Notes: a model not told the origin generated them from the letters alone. A stretch of 64,000 nt of DNA from Tetraselmis striata (GCA_006384855.1 VCJN01002954.1:186001-250000), one strand, 5' to 3'. Shown: positions 1-12,339, numbered from the stretch's first letter. Made by a program: numbers and translations.

Positions 1-760
1 TCATATAGCCGCTGGGTTTTATAGCACGGTTTCAACCCCAGATAGGGCACCATGATCGTGTAGGGCTTCATACCCTAGTCAAAGACCTAGGCCGGGCACG
101 AGAAGACATATAGTCAAGCTCTTGCTGAAGTTTGTGGTAAAGTGTAGGAATTATTGACGAGGTGTACAACTGCTTCCCTTATTCTGGCGGCTAGACTTTG
201 TGGCGAGGCGTATGGCTGCTTCATTGGACAGGTGGACTCTGTGGAGAAGTGTATCTATAGGTAGCCGAGGTGATGTACTAATATATGCGGTACATCATTG
301 TATTTCCTTCAAGGTAGGCGTTGTACAAGGCAGGGCCCCACGCCCTCCCAAGGCGGGATCCCATAGCCTCTAAAGCCTTAGGCGGGACCCGAGAGTGCAC
401 TCATGTGGGATTTCCAAATGTCTACCCTAACATGGACCCCTAAGGAGGGCCACTACCCACAGAAGACGAAGTATTGTACTGCCGTTGGTATGGGATGAAT
501 TCCGAACAGCGTAGCCGCAGCTAAGGTAGTAGTAGTATGGCACCATGTAAGAACAATTTGACAAGAACAACATGTAACGCGGACGCGGCCTGGCGCGCGT
601 CGCACGTAGTTCGAGTCGGCACTTAGCGCATGCGTGCGACCGGCCAGCCATGGCGCCGATTGCGTGCTTCTTCAGCCCCCCGCTCCCCTTTCTTGGCGGT
701 CCCTTTTCTCCCTTGTATGAATGCGAGCCTAAGCCTCTCTATAGATACCTCTCAGACACC
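1..760 (+). repeat. LTR-like repeat, copy 1
   Basis: It shares ordered blocks with 14095-14860. Examples are the stretch around CTCCCAAGGCGGGA, the GTGTGGAGAAGTGTAT block, and the later block containing GGACGCGGC(C/T)TGGCGCGC followed by a pyrimidine tract ending TTCNCCCTTGT. Divergence is high, with many indels. The window starts inside or at the edge of the repeat, so the true 5' end cannot be given. Confidence 0.6.
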
Positions 761-1032
761 TACTTGGCTTTGGCTCCGACCAGTTGTGCCGGTCTTGCCC
801 ACACTCCAGGGGTGAGTACTTGTACATGTTGCAATGCTTCACCTCGGGCCTCCGCCGCGCTGGCCAACACCTTACGTAGTACTGACTGCAGCCATAAACC
901 GTCAACTACGTACCTTAATACAATATTTACTACGTCACGCACAAGCAAGGGCAAACAAGCACGTGTGCTTCCGCCACTCAATCAGACAACGCACCAAGCA
1001 TCGACCATATGCATGGCGAGGCGGTGCACGAG

Positions 1033-3616
1033 TTCCGCACCACGATTCAGACGCATACTAAGGTCAAGAACGTGATCACGGAGGAGACAACGCGCATCGT
1101 GGAGATATCGCGCATCCACAGTGAGTTCATTGATTGGCCGTGGGGCCATACATGGTTCAAGAAGCGTATCGACGACATCAAGCAATAACATATGGTCGAC
1201 TACACGTTGGACACCCAAGTGGACATCCGGGGCGTCAACACACGGCGCATGGAGGACGGAGAGCGTCAGGCCATGCATCGGAGGCTGCTCCAAGGCTTCG
1301 CTAGCACGCCATCGTTGGAGATGGCGCAGCATGTGCACATCCGCACAGAGCTTACAACCAAGCTCACTAGCGCGGCGCATGGCGTCATAGTGCCGGCCTC
1401 GCTGGCATGCAGCGGTGGACAGTCGCGCATGCCACCGATGGAGATAGCTAAGCGGTTGGTGAAGCACGAGCCGTTGAAGGACGGCTGGGAGAAACATTAT
1501 GTTCAGCTTGCTCCAAAGAGCGACCCGGTAGGATGGAGACCTACTTGCTCGAGCGCAGCGGCGGCGGGATGATGGATGGCGTGATTGTGGCGGCGTGGGG
1601 CGGTGACGCTGGGAGCACCGAGCCGGCGACGGACAGCCGTGCCTATGCAGCCGAGACCCCATGCGAGGAGAAGGAAGACCGCGAACGCGAGAAGGCGCAT
1701 TGGGAGGAGATGGCGGCGGCGGCACAGACGTCGTCGTGTCGCCGCAACCGCAAGAGGCAGGCAGCCACCGACCATCGGCGCGGTGCTACGGAGGCGGACA
1801 TCAAGGAGCAAGCACGGCGGCTGCCTGAGGGGTCGGAGACCCGATGGTGCTTGGAGCAGCAAGCGGTTGTCGCCAACATGAGCATTTTGCCCTTCCGCCC
1901 ACGGGAGCTGAGGCGAAGGAGCAGCCGGAGACGGCGCAGGTCAACACCCTCACATGCGAGTCATATGCCAACATCACCTTGCTGCATTGCGAAGCCATCG
2001 TGAACATCGGCATCAACCACACCAACATGAATGCGTCGGTGATGGAGCCAGACACGGCGGAAGCCGTTGTGGGGGGTGTTGACGGATAGGTGGACGTCGA
2101 TATGGTGGACGTGCTCCCCAACGGCAAAAGCTCATGTGATGAGCAACAATGGCGATCGAGGGGCGGCGTGGTCTTCACACTGCGGGACCCCGTCACTGCA
2201 ATCATGGCAGCTCATCACACTTCACGCGAGTATGAGAGCGGAGGCGAGGGCCCGGGCGTGATGCTCCGTGGACCTGCCAACACGGCCCTCGGATTGCGCC
2301 TTGACCCGGCCACGAGGATGTGCACCTTCTGCGCACCCAATTGGCGAGCCGCCACAGTACCGCTGCTCAGCCAAACAGAGTGGGAGCGGCGGGTCCGCGA
2401 GCATAGATATGTGGGGCGAGTGGAGAGATCGAGCGGTGGCCACGGGAGACGGGGTGGAGCTCGGAGACGACGAGATGAAGGAGGATAGTGTGTGTGTGTG
2501 TGTGTGTGTGTGTTTGGGTGGGGGTGGGGGGGGGGGGCGTCATTCAACCATGATGCCCATAAGCCCACAAGGCGCAAGGCGCGCAAGTCTAAGACCATCA
2601 GCGAGCCGGAAGACCTACCGCCCATGCGGGAGGTGCTAAGCATGCAGCGTCACGGTCTAGCGAGGCTGAGCACGTGGGAGGAAGGCATCATCATGTACGA
2701 GCCATGTGGCGGAGAATACATGGCCGTGCTAAATGCGGTGATTGCCAACGGCCAGAAGGGGCCAACACCGGAATTGGGACACCGATCCGGCAGCCCACAA
2801 GGCCGATGGGCAGCGTGTTCATGAAGCTCAGTTGGAGATACCTGGATATGCTACCAGCTAACGCGATCCCGGGGTGGGACTCTGTCCCACGTGACATCAC
2901 GGCGATCACGGGTAAGGACGTGAGGCGCCTACCACACATAGATGTAGTTTGGTGCTGCTGGCCATGGGTGCCCATGGATGAGCAGAGCCAACCGCAACGA
3001 GCATATGTGCTTTTCACGTGCCCGAGTTTATCGAGATGCTCGAGGAGAAGCAATCCACCGGCGTGGGGTGGCTGTTGGAGAACCTGGACACGAGCGGCAA
3101 CGACAGACCCGATGTGTATGAGAAGTACGTCAAGAAGATCATCGAGAGCGTACCAGTGATCGGTGAGGCGGGCTGTGGAGCTGATCATCACCTAGTGTGA
3201 CGGTTCTCGACTGACATGGGAGACATCGAGATACTGAGGCGGGCGTGTGAGAAGCGGGTGGACATGCACAGTCGCGGCTGCTACGGGATTTGCTACCACC
3301 CCACATGCGGCCCCACTACGCCACTCTGCCGACACCACCGAACGGAGAGCGGGTCTACATGCCATGGCAACCACAGGCGTTGCCGACCGTCATGGCGACA
3401 CTAAATTCATATGCCTACTCCGGCGAGGGGGCTGGCATGCTTTTCAACATCAACATGGGCGCGTGGGAGCGGCCCACCGTCCGCATGAAGGAAAAGTTTT
3501 TCGGCTACGAGACAGGTGTGATCCACGACATACCCTTGCCGGTCCATGTGCTCCTCGTCGGCAATTCCATGGCCATGCACAGTGTGTTTGATCATGGGGA
3601 TGCTCGCGTTTGAGCA
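1033..3616 (+). pseudogene. Gag-like/leader region of the gypsy element, broken
   Basis: Several adjacent open stretches in changing frames (about 1192-1572, 1844-2089, 2090-2488, 3018-3200, 3290-3613) lie directly upstream of the RT and in the same direction. No zinc knuckle or protease motif could be pinned down. The assignment as gag-protease comes from position, not from a motif. A (TG)n and poly-G run at 2489-2538 interrupts it. Confidence 0.35.
2489..2538. repeat. (TG)n microsatellite joined to a poly-G run
   Basis: About a dozen TG dinucleotides are followed within ten bases by an almost pure G tract of about 18. It sits inside the decayed retroelement and breaks its frame. Confidence 0.9.
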
Positions 3617-4254
3617 ACGGCGACGACGGGACCTAGAAGAGCTGGCGCAAGCAGTAAGGGCTGCACATGAGTCCCAACGCGTGGAGCGTGGAAGAGGGAG
3701 CATCATGACATGCAGAATTTCTGCGAGAAAGAGTGGCAGCAAATGTGCCGGCACCTATGTTGCTGGTTGAGACTTCTCTGGGGGGGGGATGGGGGGGGGG
3801 GGGGGGGGGGGGGTAGCACGTCTATGCAATTCTGCGAGGTGGGCCGTCTCGGCAATACGCCTACTGTGTTGGCCATGTTTGTGGCGGTGGTGCTGCGCGC
3901 GAGCAACCGCTACCCCCGCATGGTGAAAGCTGCGAGCAAGGCGCGGCGGCGACTTTCGGAGCCAACGCCGTGACGGATGGCGGTGGCGCTAAGAAACGGA
4001 GTGGTGCTATCGTGTGGGCCAAGCACGGCTACAAACATGCAAACATAAATGACCACATGCATGATGTTCCCAGTCTGTGGGATTCGGACAAACTCTAGCG
4101 GTGCGGGCGCGAGTTCAATGCGCCGCACAACATCGGAACCTAGTGAAGTTGCGCAACTGTTTTCTGGGATGACGTGTGGGCGTGGTCCGGCAGCGACCTG
4201 CCGGCCGACAAGCATTGGGAGTTTCGGATACCGACGAACAACGATCAGCCCATT

Positions 4255-5430
4255 GAGCGCCCCCAAGTACCGTTTGAGCAAGGAGGAGTGGGACTTTTCG
4301 TAGACGGCCATTGCAAAGAATAGTTGGAGGCGGGAGCGATTCGCGAAACCCTACGTACATCATCCCGGTGGTGCCCACTGGAGGAGGGGGACGACGGCAG
4401 TTGGACCGAGATACTACGGGTGTGCTTGAATGCGAGCCCATAGAACAACATCACTAAATCATGGACGTATTGTATGCCTAAGACTGACGACGAGCTACTT
4501 GGCAAGGTGACGGCGGGCGCCCGGATGTACAGCGGGTTTGACGCCAAGTCGACGTGGCAATAGCTGCCCATCGTGGAGGAGACACAATACTGCCTTTTGG
4601 AGCAGCGACCGGCAGTGTGAGTGGTGCCGGATGCCAATGGATTTCATTAGCGACTAACGCAAGGCATGCGTGGCAACGCGTCATGGACGAGACCCTCGGC
4701 GATCTGCCGTTTGTGGCAGTTTATGCCGATGACATGTGTGTCCATGATGCGATTGTGTCCATGATGCGCGAGGCTGAGGTATTCCGACAGCACCTGCAGC
4801 ATTTGGAGACGTTGCTTCACAGGCTCGCGAAGGCGGGCATCTGTCATGCGCCCGACAAGAAGCGAATGGCCGTGAAGCAGAATGCCTTTTCGGGGCACTT
4901 GGTGGACGGCGAGGGAATGTTTCCGCAACACCCCAAGGTGGAGGCGGTGGTGAACATGCCGCCGCCGGCCGAAGTCGCGGGACTTCGGCGCTTCCTCGGC
5001 ATGATGGGCTACTACGGCAAGTTTCATCGAGCAAGTGGCTGTCAATCGCAAGCCGTTGACCAAGCTGGCCGGCCAGGTACCGTGGGAGTGGGTGTCAAGA
5101 GCAGCAACGTGCCTTTGAGTAGCTCAAGATAGACATAGCACCGTTCCTTGTATTGGAGCCGGCCCTTTATCATGCACACAGATTTCAGTGGAGCAGGATT
5201 GGGCGTGGTGCTGAAGCGGGAGGACGAGGAGGGACGTGAGTATGGGGCGGAGTTTGCAAGCCGCAGCCGCCGCCACGGCGCGGAGCTGAACTACACAAGC
5301 TACAAGGGTTGTGAATGTCTTGCCATGTTATGGCAAGGACAAATGTAGATACTCCATGTTTGGCAGGCATTTTGTGGTGGCGACGTATAATTGGTCTTTG
5401 TAGTGGCTGACGAGGATGCTTCTCCGCCGA
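4255..5430 (+). pseudogene. Ty3/gypsy reverse transcriptase and RNase H, broken
   Basis: The RT begins near 4258 with a KYRLSKEEW motif, typical of the start of gypsy RT domains, and runs through an interrupted palm. From 4675 the frame is open and reads FVAVYADDM, the YxDD catalytic box. It is followed by the conserved connection: FSGHLVDGEGMF, a P.KVEAV block and RRFLGMMGYYGKF. RNase H follows in another frame at 5148-5348, with FIMHTDFSGAGLGVVL carrying the first Asp, then GAEFASRSRR, an ELNYTSYKGCECLAMLW block, and a last piece FVVATYNWSL near 5370. At least four frame breaks and several stops are present, so it cannot make the enzyme. The enzyme would copy element RNA into DNA and degrade the RNA strand. 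Confidence 0.88.
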
Positions 5431-6167
5431 TTTTACAGTGTTATGAGTGTAGTACTTTATTCCCGTGTTGAAAGCCATGTGGATAAGGCCGGCGGAGTGC
5501 GGTCTCTTCGGAGTACCTGCCGCCAGCATGGCCTCCCCAATGCCACCCCCCTTAGCAGCCGCCGGCATCGCGCCGCCGCACCCTCACCCTACTTCAGCTT
5601 TGCCTAGCGAAGTCAAACTACAAAACGTGCGGACCCCGGAGAGCCTTGTGTGCCACACCGCCTACCCGCCACGCACTGTGAGATTCAGATGTGACGCAAG
5701 TGTGCCCTACTGGTGACGAACGACGACATACGGGGACGATACGGGACGGACGAGGGACGTGGATTTCATACCGAGTAGCGACGACTATCGCGCGCGACCT
5801 GTAAAGTACTATATGAATTTCTCGTTTCGATAATTTCATCAAATTGATATGCGCACGCGGGCTGTCGCTGGGGTTGCTGGGGTTTTGGCTGCATCGGACG
5901 CCGTATTCCCACCCATCCGGCACGGAATGTCGCCTGTCGCGCGCCGACGCGGAGTACCCGGGCTAAGTACAGGCGGCTGCACGTACTCGCTGCACATCGC
6001 TGCACATCGCTGACCCCGCGGGGTGCGGCGATGTGCGGCACGACGGGCGGAGGTGTGGGCGGATGTAGGTGGTACGGTAGGTGGTAGGCGGTAGGTGGTG
6101 TTCGTAGGTGCGCGTTTTAATACAGCCGCCCTAACTGCTGATGATTGTGTAACGCCCCAGCACGCGC

Positions 6168-7727
6168 ATGAAGTACGGGGTCGCCTGGCGGTCACCGCCG
6201 CTCACCGCTGAACCAAGCGCGGACAGCCGCGCACTCGCATTTGTGCTCCCTGCCGGTGGTGGGCTACATCCACCCCAACTCTCAACCCCCCCCCCCCCCG
6301 GAAACGGCCCGCCGGCGCCGGTCTCGGAGGACGATGTGATGGGTGTGGGGGAGGACCCCGTTGGCGAAGACGGTATGGACATCGACGCGCTTGCGTGGCC
6401 GCCGGCGGACGTGGAAGCTGCCGATGAGGGCGTGATACGGAAAGGCGATCCCGGTGACTTCTACATGAAGGTCATCGCCAAGAAGTTCCGGGGAGTATGG
6501 CACTACGGCGTGATAACCGGCGTCGTTACCGAGTGGGTGTTGGAGGACTACGGCGGGGCGACCCAGTGGCGCGTTGTTTTTGAGGACGGTGACATTGTGG
6601 ACCTTCCGCGTTCAGAGGTGAGTGGGCCCGGCCTGCGTGCTGGTGGCACCACTCAACTGCGGTTGTATGGAATCACACGCACCCGCCCGGTCGGCGTGGC
6701 AGGTTGTGGAGGCTATGGCGGCTGCCCAGGAGCACCCCCCTGTGGATGCGGACGGGGAGGCTCGCTTGGTAACCGTCCATGAAGGCGATGACTTGTCCAG
6801 TGAATCACGCACCTTGCCCGGCGTGCGTTCAACACAACCCGGCTGGCGGAGGCCAAGCAGAACACTGGCTGCCATGGCGTGTGCCATGTGCATGTGGTCC
6901 TGGGCTATGTCAGCATGGTCAACCTCTTCCCCCTCGCGCCGTTCCACCTGTTTTTTTTTGGCTTGGAAAGGGACTTTGTCACCGTGCACTTCTGGAGGAA
7001 ATTTGTCACCGTGCAGGGCCACATTGGATTCCGAGCTATGAAGCAGGAAGACCGGCGCCAGGCTTTAGTCCCGATACCCAGCAACTTTGGACGCGGGTTG
7101 CGCCCTTCGTTTGCGGTGTCCAAGAAGTCGAAAGGTAACCCCCCCCCCCCCCCCCCCCCCCCCCCGGGCGTGGGCGTGGGCGTGGGCGTGACGGCATTCC
7201 CCTCCATGACTGCAGGGTCAGGCAAGGTGACGGTGCAGTCCGGCTGGGTCATGGAGGACTGCTTGCACCACATGGAAACGTTTTCCATTCTTAACGCCGG
7301 TCTGCTGTTCGAGGAGGCCCGGGTGAAGGCGATCATGACCGAGAAGGAGCTCGCGTCCCCAGCGGTGGTGCGTTCGGTGTCGCGACTGGCGGTGCTTGGG
7401 CACATGTACAAGCGCCTGCAAGGAGCTGCGTGGTTCGTCACGCGGTGGGGGTTGCAGAATGTGGTGACGGAGGAGGACGGCCCCGAGCGCAAGGCGCAGG
7501 TGGACGCGCTCACCAGGGAGGGAAGGACTCGATACCCAGCGCGGCGCCAAGGCGCGGCGGCCGGGGCAGCGCGGCGCCAAGGCGCGGCGGCCGGGGCAGC
7601 GCGGCGCCAAGGCGCGGCGGCCGGGGCAGCGCCGCGCCAAGGCGAGTGGGATGGGCGGGGCAGCGGTTGCTACCGAGTGAGGCGTAGCATCGTTTGCAGT
7701 AGCAACGCAGCCTTTCCGGTTGCATAG
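6168..7727 (+). CDS. Tudor/agenet-like domain protein, probably two or more exons
   Basis: The first exon encodes a proline-rich N-terminus, then an acidic stretch, then a module reading KVIAKKFRGVWHYGVITGVV, ending WRVVFEDGDIVDLPRSEV. This pattern (K-K-F-x-G-x-W-x-G-V, then WRV-x-x-EDGD) is that of small Tudor/agenet-like folds that bind modified histone tails or nucleic acid. A GTGAGT donor follows the SEV codons at 6619, and an acceptor at about 6703 opens a Val-Val-Glu-Ala frame. Further in-frame sequence reaches 7727 and includes a helical region (7225-7515) and a three-copy 10-residue AARRQGAAAG repeat. The poly-C/GTGGGC run at 7139-7190 probably lies in an intron, so exon ends after 6619 are not fixed. 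It may be a transposon gene because inverted repeats flank it. Confidence 0.45.
7541..7640. repeat. 30-bp GC-rich tandem repeat, about 3.3 copies
   Basis: A unit beginning CCGGGGCAGCGCGGCGCC is repeated with almost no change, giving a ten-residue Ala/Gly/Arg peptide repeat in the plus frame. Because 30 is divisible by three, neighbouring frames also stay open, so coding status is not proved by the open frame. Confidence 0.85.
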
Positions 7728-7817
7728 TGTGACACCGCCTGGATGTAACCCAGCAGTACGCGCAAAGTGCAAGTGTTACACGTCCGTGTGCCCCACCCAA
7801 TGGCATTGCGCCCGACC

Positions 7818-8291
7818 TCACTGACGGCATGTCTCGCTCTCCTTCATCTCCTGGGCCGTCCGCCGCCTCACCCTGCGCACCCTACCAGCCGCGCGTGCCT
7901 TCTCGGAAGCCTCACACACGGCGGCGCGAATCGCGTCGTGGAACGCGTCCCTGACATGGCGGAACTCCGCCCTCACCGTGGCCGTGGTCGAGCAGGGGAC
8001 TGCCCGCTGATGGGTCGCCATGCATGGGTACTTGGGGCCGCACAAAGCCGGGGTGCCGTCGCAGCAACACTCCCAGTCCGTCCGTTGGCCGCAGTCCACG
8101 CATGACGGGCGTCCGGCCAGGACACGCACATGATAGTGCATGTGGCCGCCTCCCGCCACTGCTCGTAGTGCTCCGGTCAACATGGCGACGAGCAAGTCGG
8201 CATGTCCCGCAGGTGGCTGCGGGGCGGGTGGCGCGAGCGCAGCCTCGCTCGCCTCAACAACCCCCTCAGCCCGATCAGTCGCCTCGACCAC
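7818..8291 (-). CDS. Cys-rich ORF resembling a transposase C-terminal zinc-binding tail
   Basis: The minus-strand frame of 157 codons contains a cluster reading CVDCGQRTDWECCC, then ALCGPKYPCMATHQ. This spacing of paired Cys followed by C-x-x-x-x-x-C and His resembles the cross-brace zinc finger at the C-terminus of piggyBac-like transposases. The rest of such a transposase (the DDD core) was not found upstream on this strand, so this could be a terminal fragment, a separate small protein, or a chance frame in GC-rich DNA. It is convergent with the Tudor-like gene. Confidence 0.35.
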   Translation of the reverse strand: MVEATDRAEGVVEASEAALAPPAPQPPAGHADLLVAMLTGALRAVAGGGHMHYHVRVLAGRPSCVDCGQRTDWECCCDGTPALCGPKYPCMATHQRAVPCSTTATVRAEFRHVRDAFHDAIRAAVCEASEKARAAGRVRRVRRRTAQEMKESETCRQ

Positions 8292-9521
8292 GGCCTCCTC
8301 CGCCTCCTGACGCGGCGCACCAGGCGCATCATCGTCGCCTGGCAGGGCGTCCCCCCCCCCCCCGCAACGGCGCCGTCGGCGGTGGCCGACGCCGTCGTGG
8401 CGGGGTGTTGTGAGGAGGTGGCCCTAGACATAGGTGGGGCCGGCACCGCCATGTGTTGCTCCACATGCGGTGCGGTTCATGACGCGACAGCTCCGTCGCA
8501 CCAGTACCGGCGCCGGCACCCCACGCCTGCTGGGCTTACCACCAACCGGCATGTTTCCTTTGGGAGGCGGTTCATCCGCGTCGGAGGTGAGCGGCGGTGC
8601 CTGTGTGGGTGTCGATACTGCCCGGCCATTAGGGCTCCCGCCGCATGCCGCTCCGCCGACCCACGCCGCGGCGTGTGCTGCGCCCCGCATAGTCGCCTCG
8701 AATATATTATACATGACGCGGGGACGGGGGGGTGGGGGGGGGGGATTCGTGCGTTTCGTATGTCGGCGGAACGGCGTGCGAAGCTGCGGCTGGCGAAGGT
8801 GGTGGAAGTAAGCGTGGCGGCGTCGGCGGCGTATTACCGTGCGTGCATGCGTGCGCAACCCCGCGGCAGCAAGCGCCGGACTCGGCGTGTGCCGGCGGCA
8901 GAGCTGCGAAGCCATGGACACGGTACGGGATGCCAAGTCTGGCTAAGCAACTGCCGAGGCTGGCGGCTTAACCCCCATGTCCGGCGGTTGAGGGACGGAA
9001 AGTGCGTAGAAGTTGATCGGCAAAGCGGGCATATAAGCCTGGCTGTGCTAGGTTCCTATTAAGTAATGGCGGTTTGAGCTAAGTAATTCGTAGAGGTGGA
9101 CCATGCAGCGCAGGTAGGGGGCGGTATAAATGAGGCCGGGCACATATACTGCTCCACGAAACGACACTGTCGCACGTGTAGTTGAATAGACCCCCACCCC
9201 CCCCCCCCCCCCCACCCCCCGCCGGGTCGGCCCGCCGGGTCGGCACGCCGACCCGCCACGGCATGTAATATCTGTCATGCATCGCCGGGGTATGTGTGAG
9301 TGGATGCCCCGCCGCCACATCCCCCCTCCCCCCACCCACCCTCCCCCCCCCCCCCCCCCCCCCCCCCCCATTTACACTTGTGCACTCATTAAGTTTGGGC
9401 TGGTTTCGGAGCAGTACATGTACGTATGTATATACATACAATGGAACGTAGGACCTGCGCGGAAAGAGGCGGGGCTGGCAGAGTGCGTTGGGGGTGCGTA
9501 GAGTAGCGTGTTGGTGAGATT

Positions 9522-10060
9522 CGGGGTGCATCGGACGCCGGATGCCCATCCACCCGGCGTAAAAGACGCGTAATATTCACACTATATTAACACACAAATG
9601 TATGAAAACCGGACATTCCGTGCCGGATGGATGGGAATACGGCGTCCGATGCAGCCAAAACCCCAGCAACACGCTATTCTATGCACCGCCAATGCACTCC
9701 GCCAGCACCGCCTCATTCTCTGTCGATTTCGAAAACGCCTTCACATTATCCACCGCTAATTGCAATTGCCACCGTGTAATGTTGTCACGATGTGCGCACA
9801 CAACAACACTTACTACCGGTTCCGACGCGGATGGAGGCGGGGCTTGCGGAGTGCATTGGGGGTGCGTAGAGTAGCGTGCTGCAAATAATTGGGGTGCATC
9901 GGACGCCGGATGCCCATCCACCCGGCGTAAAAGACGCGTAATATTCACACTATATTAACACACAAATGTATGAAAACCGGACATTCCGTGCCGGATGGAT
10001 GGGAATACGGCGTCCGATGCAGCCAAAACCCCAGCAACACGCTATTCTATGCACCGCCAA
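9522..10060. repeat. 368-bp tandem duplication containing a foldback
   Basis: Two copies start near 9525 and 9893. Both carry GGTGCATCGGACGCCGGATG, the AT-rich stretch TAATATTCACACTATATTAA, and TATGAAAACCGGACATTCC, offset by exactly 368 bp. Within each copy the arm CATCGGACGCCGGATGCCC is inverted relative to the arm GGGAATACGGCGTCCGATG about 90 bp later, so each copy can form a hairpin. A shorter relict of the AT-rich part recurs at 10510-10532. Confidence 0.8.
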
Positions 10061-10861
10061 TGCACTCCATCCGCAACCCCCGCCTCATTCCCAGTCGTAC
10101 GTGCTTTTGCACACGCACGGAATGCTTGCACTGCTCCGAAACCACTGTCACATACCCCGCTCATTGGGTACCGATTGCGGCGCATGCACGGCTAGATATT
10201 TGTTTACATAACCGAAGGGGGGGGGGGCACAGTGTCCCGCTACTCACCCTGCATTGGATTAGGGCGACGATTGCAAACAAGACGAGGAGGCGCGAATGAA
10301 CTGCTCCGAAACCACGCGATGTGCCCGGTGACCTCCATATCCAGCACGTCCACCGATGCAAGTAATAAGGACAGGACCCCCCCCGCCCCCCCCCCCCCCA
10401 CCCGCCAAAGTGGAGGAAGTGTAGGAGTACAACCGGAGCATGACGTGATCCATTGTCGCTTATTTACAAGCACGGGCGGTGCTGCCAGACCCGATCGTCT
10501 AAGGCCGATATAATATTCACACTATATTAACATCGGTGCACACCGCTGCACACCGCCGCACACCGCCGCACAACGCTGCGCGCGCACATTCGTCGCGCAC
10601 ATATACGCGCGCCCTACCGCACATATTATCCCGGATTCACTCGGTGAAACCGCGTATTCATTACGCCGTGCTACTTCAACAATAAACATTGCGAAATTAC
10701 ACCGACACAATGCCGCACCGACTAGCTCTTGACAATACGTGCATGTAAATAGTAGTGGCGCGCTGCTCCTCGCCTCCGATGTGTCGTTGACTGCTGCGGA
10801 AGGCGGTCGTCGACTGGGTGTTAGTTTCTCCACCTCGGCCGCCCCCCCCCCCCCCCCTTCA

Positions 10862-11445
10862 CCGCTCACAGCGCCATGGCAGACCTCGCCCCCCGGGCAA
10901 AAGTGGGCGGCGAGCCTTGTTGTCTCGCGTGTCCGCGCCGCTGGCATCGAGGAGGACGAGAAAGACATGAGGAAACGCGTGACAAGGTGGGCGCGCAACA
11001 AAACACTCCACCCTCCACATTACTCCACCCTCCACCCTCCACCCACTCGTGGCTAACTTGTGCCGCGCGCAGGTTCGTCCGGGAGCGCCGTAAGGCCCAC
11101 CTCAACGCCAAGGCTTCCACAGTGCCAGCGGCGCAACTCGTGGTGGCCGAGGAGGCCGCATCCTCAGCCGCTTAAAGGCGAAACGATTGTGGCTTGTTGT
11201 GGGCGTCTGGGCACAGGGGGCGTCCCGGCGCGAAGGTAAGGAAGCTCATGGCGGCACAGCCTCCCGGGGTGGTGAAGACACTGACGGATGACAAGAAGCG
11301 GAAGAGGCCAGTGAAGAAGCGCCGAGGTAAGAAACTGACGGTCGCGGAGTCGGAGGCGGAGTCGGAGGCGCAGGCGGAGGCGGAGGCAGCGAGATCGTCG
11401 AAGCGGAGGGTCCCCCGGGCACGCAAGAACAAGAACAAGCACTAG
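10862..11445 (+). other. Short basic open stretches, unrecognised
   Basis: An open frame at about 10876-11175 ends in RRKAHLNAKAS followed by an Ala/Glu-rich tail. A second one at 11250-11445 is very basic (DDKKRKRPVKKRRGKK), with an Ala/Glu repeat and a basic end. They could be terminal exons of a transposon gene or nuclear-localised tails. No family is recognised. Facing G and C homopolymers at about 11500-11560 follow directly. Confidence 0.25.
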
Positions 11446-11499
11446 CCCCCGCCCCCTTACCCCCCTCCCCTCACTCCCCCGGCGGGAGCGGCGGGCGGG

Positions 11500-12160
11500 A
11501 GGGGGGGGGGGGGGGGGGGAGACCACGCCCGCCCGCCTCCCCCCCCCCCCCCCCCCCCCGCCCCCCGCCACATGCCCCGATTGCAGCTGTCGCGAATATT
11601 GTAATTCAAACATTCTTCGGCAAACCGCTGCCTGCCCCCGCCCTCCCCCTCGCGAATATTTATGTAACGTGAGCACTCTTTGGCAAAACATGGCAGCCAA
11701 ACCGCCCATCTGATGACCTTTGATCGGACGGCTGGCAGGCCCGTTCATCAGTACTAGCTATAATGTACACAAAATTCCCCAGTGTTACCAAATACGTACG
11801 GCTGCGATTTGCGCTCCCATGTACTAATAGTCGTAGTTATCCACAGGACGACTCGTCATCGCGCCCGGGTTCGTACTAGATACCCGGTACCGGCTTAATA
11901 AATATATCGCGTACTACCCGGTACTACACGGACAACCTTGTACCTTATACGTCAGTGCCATGTAACGCTTCACCGGGCTGGTACGACTACCAGAATGATG
12001 ACAAAAAGGATTTATCGCCCGCCGGCAATAACGCCGGATGTACTCGCACGTAACTGGATGGACGTGCCGCCACCAGCAGCAGCCTTCACGGATAAATAAT
12101 AGTCGCTAGTAGTAGTGCTTCGTCACCCGTATGTCACATCTGAATCTCACAGTGACGCAC
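11500..12160. other. Non-coding stretch with facing poly-G and poly-C runs
   Basis: A G run of about 18 (near 11502-11519) is followed within about 20 bases by a C run of about 20 (near 11541-11560), able to form a G/C hairpin or a quadruplex. The remainder up to 12160 shows no credible gene. Confidence 0.6.
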
Positions 12161-12339
12161 GCGCACCCGCGTGCTCTTAGACAGATCGCATGATTTTTCG
12201 AGATTTATACATTTTTCGTTGGAGCGCCCAACAACCACCCGCATCCCAGCTACGATCCACTGCGCGCCGTCAACGCCGCGCCGCCGAGCCCGATGCCCCG
12301 TCGGATGCATTTCCGGCTCCGCGAGAAACATCGAGTCGC

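Larger units (their letters stand above)
1..5430 (+). mobile_element. Decayed Ty3/gypsy LTR retrotransposon (5' part)
   Basis: An LTR-like repeat, a long degraded gag-like stretch and a recognisable gypsy reverse transcriptase plus RNase H run left to right in one direction. The coding frames are broken by many stops and shifts. No integrase is visible after the RNase H, which ends near 5430, so the element is truncated there or interrupted by later insertions. The matching LTR-like repeat lies 14 kb downstream (14095-14860), far more than a gypsy element would normally span, so either other elements nested inside or the second copy is a solo LTR. The superfamily call rests on the RT and RNase H signatures. 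Confidence 0.75.
5850..10065 (+). mobile_element. Candidate DNA element flanked by inverted foldback repeats
   Basis: A sequence of about 75 bp with the core GCATCGGACGCCGTATTCCC at 5883-5902 lies in inverted orientation to copies at 9611-9690 and 9979-10060 (ATTCCGTGCCGGATG, then GGCGTCCGATGCAGCC and AAAACCCCAGCAAC). The enclosed 3.7 kb holds a Tudor-like gene on the plus strand, a Cys-rich ORF on the minus strand and a third open stretch. The repeat units at the right end also fold on themselves. Treating the block as one mobile element is inference; no target-site duplication was identified. Confidence 0.35.

Noticed and set aside
9048-9549. Gly-rich minus-strand ORFs
   Set aside because: They are translations of poly-C runs and the foldback repeat, and conflict with frames on the other strand.
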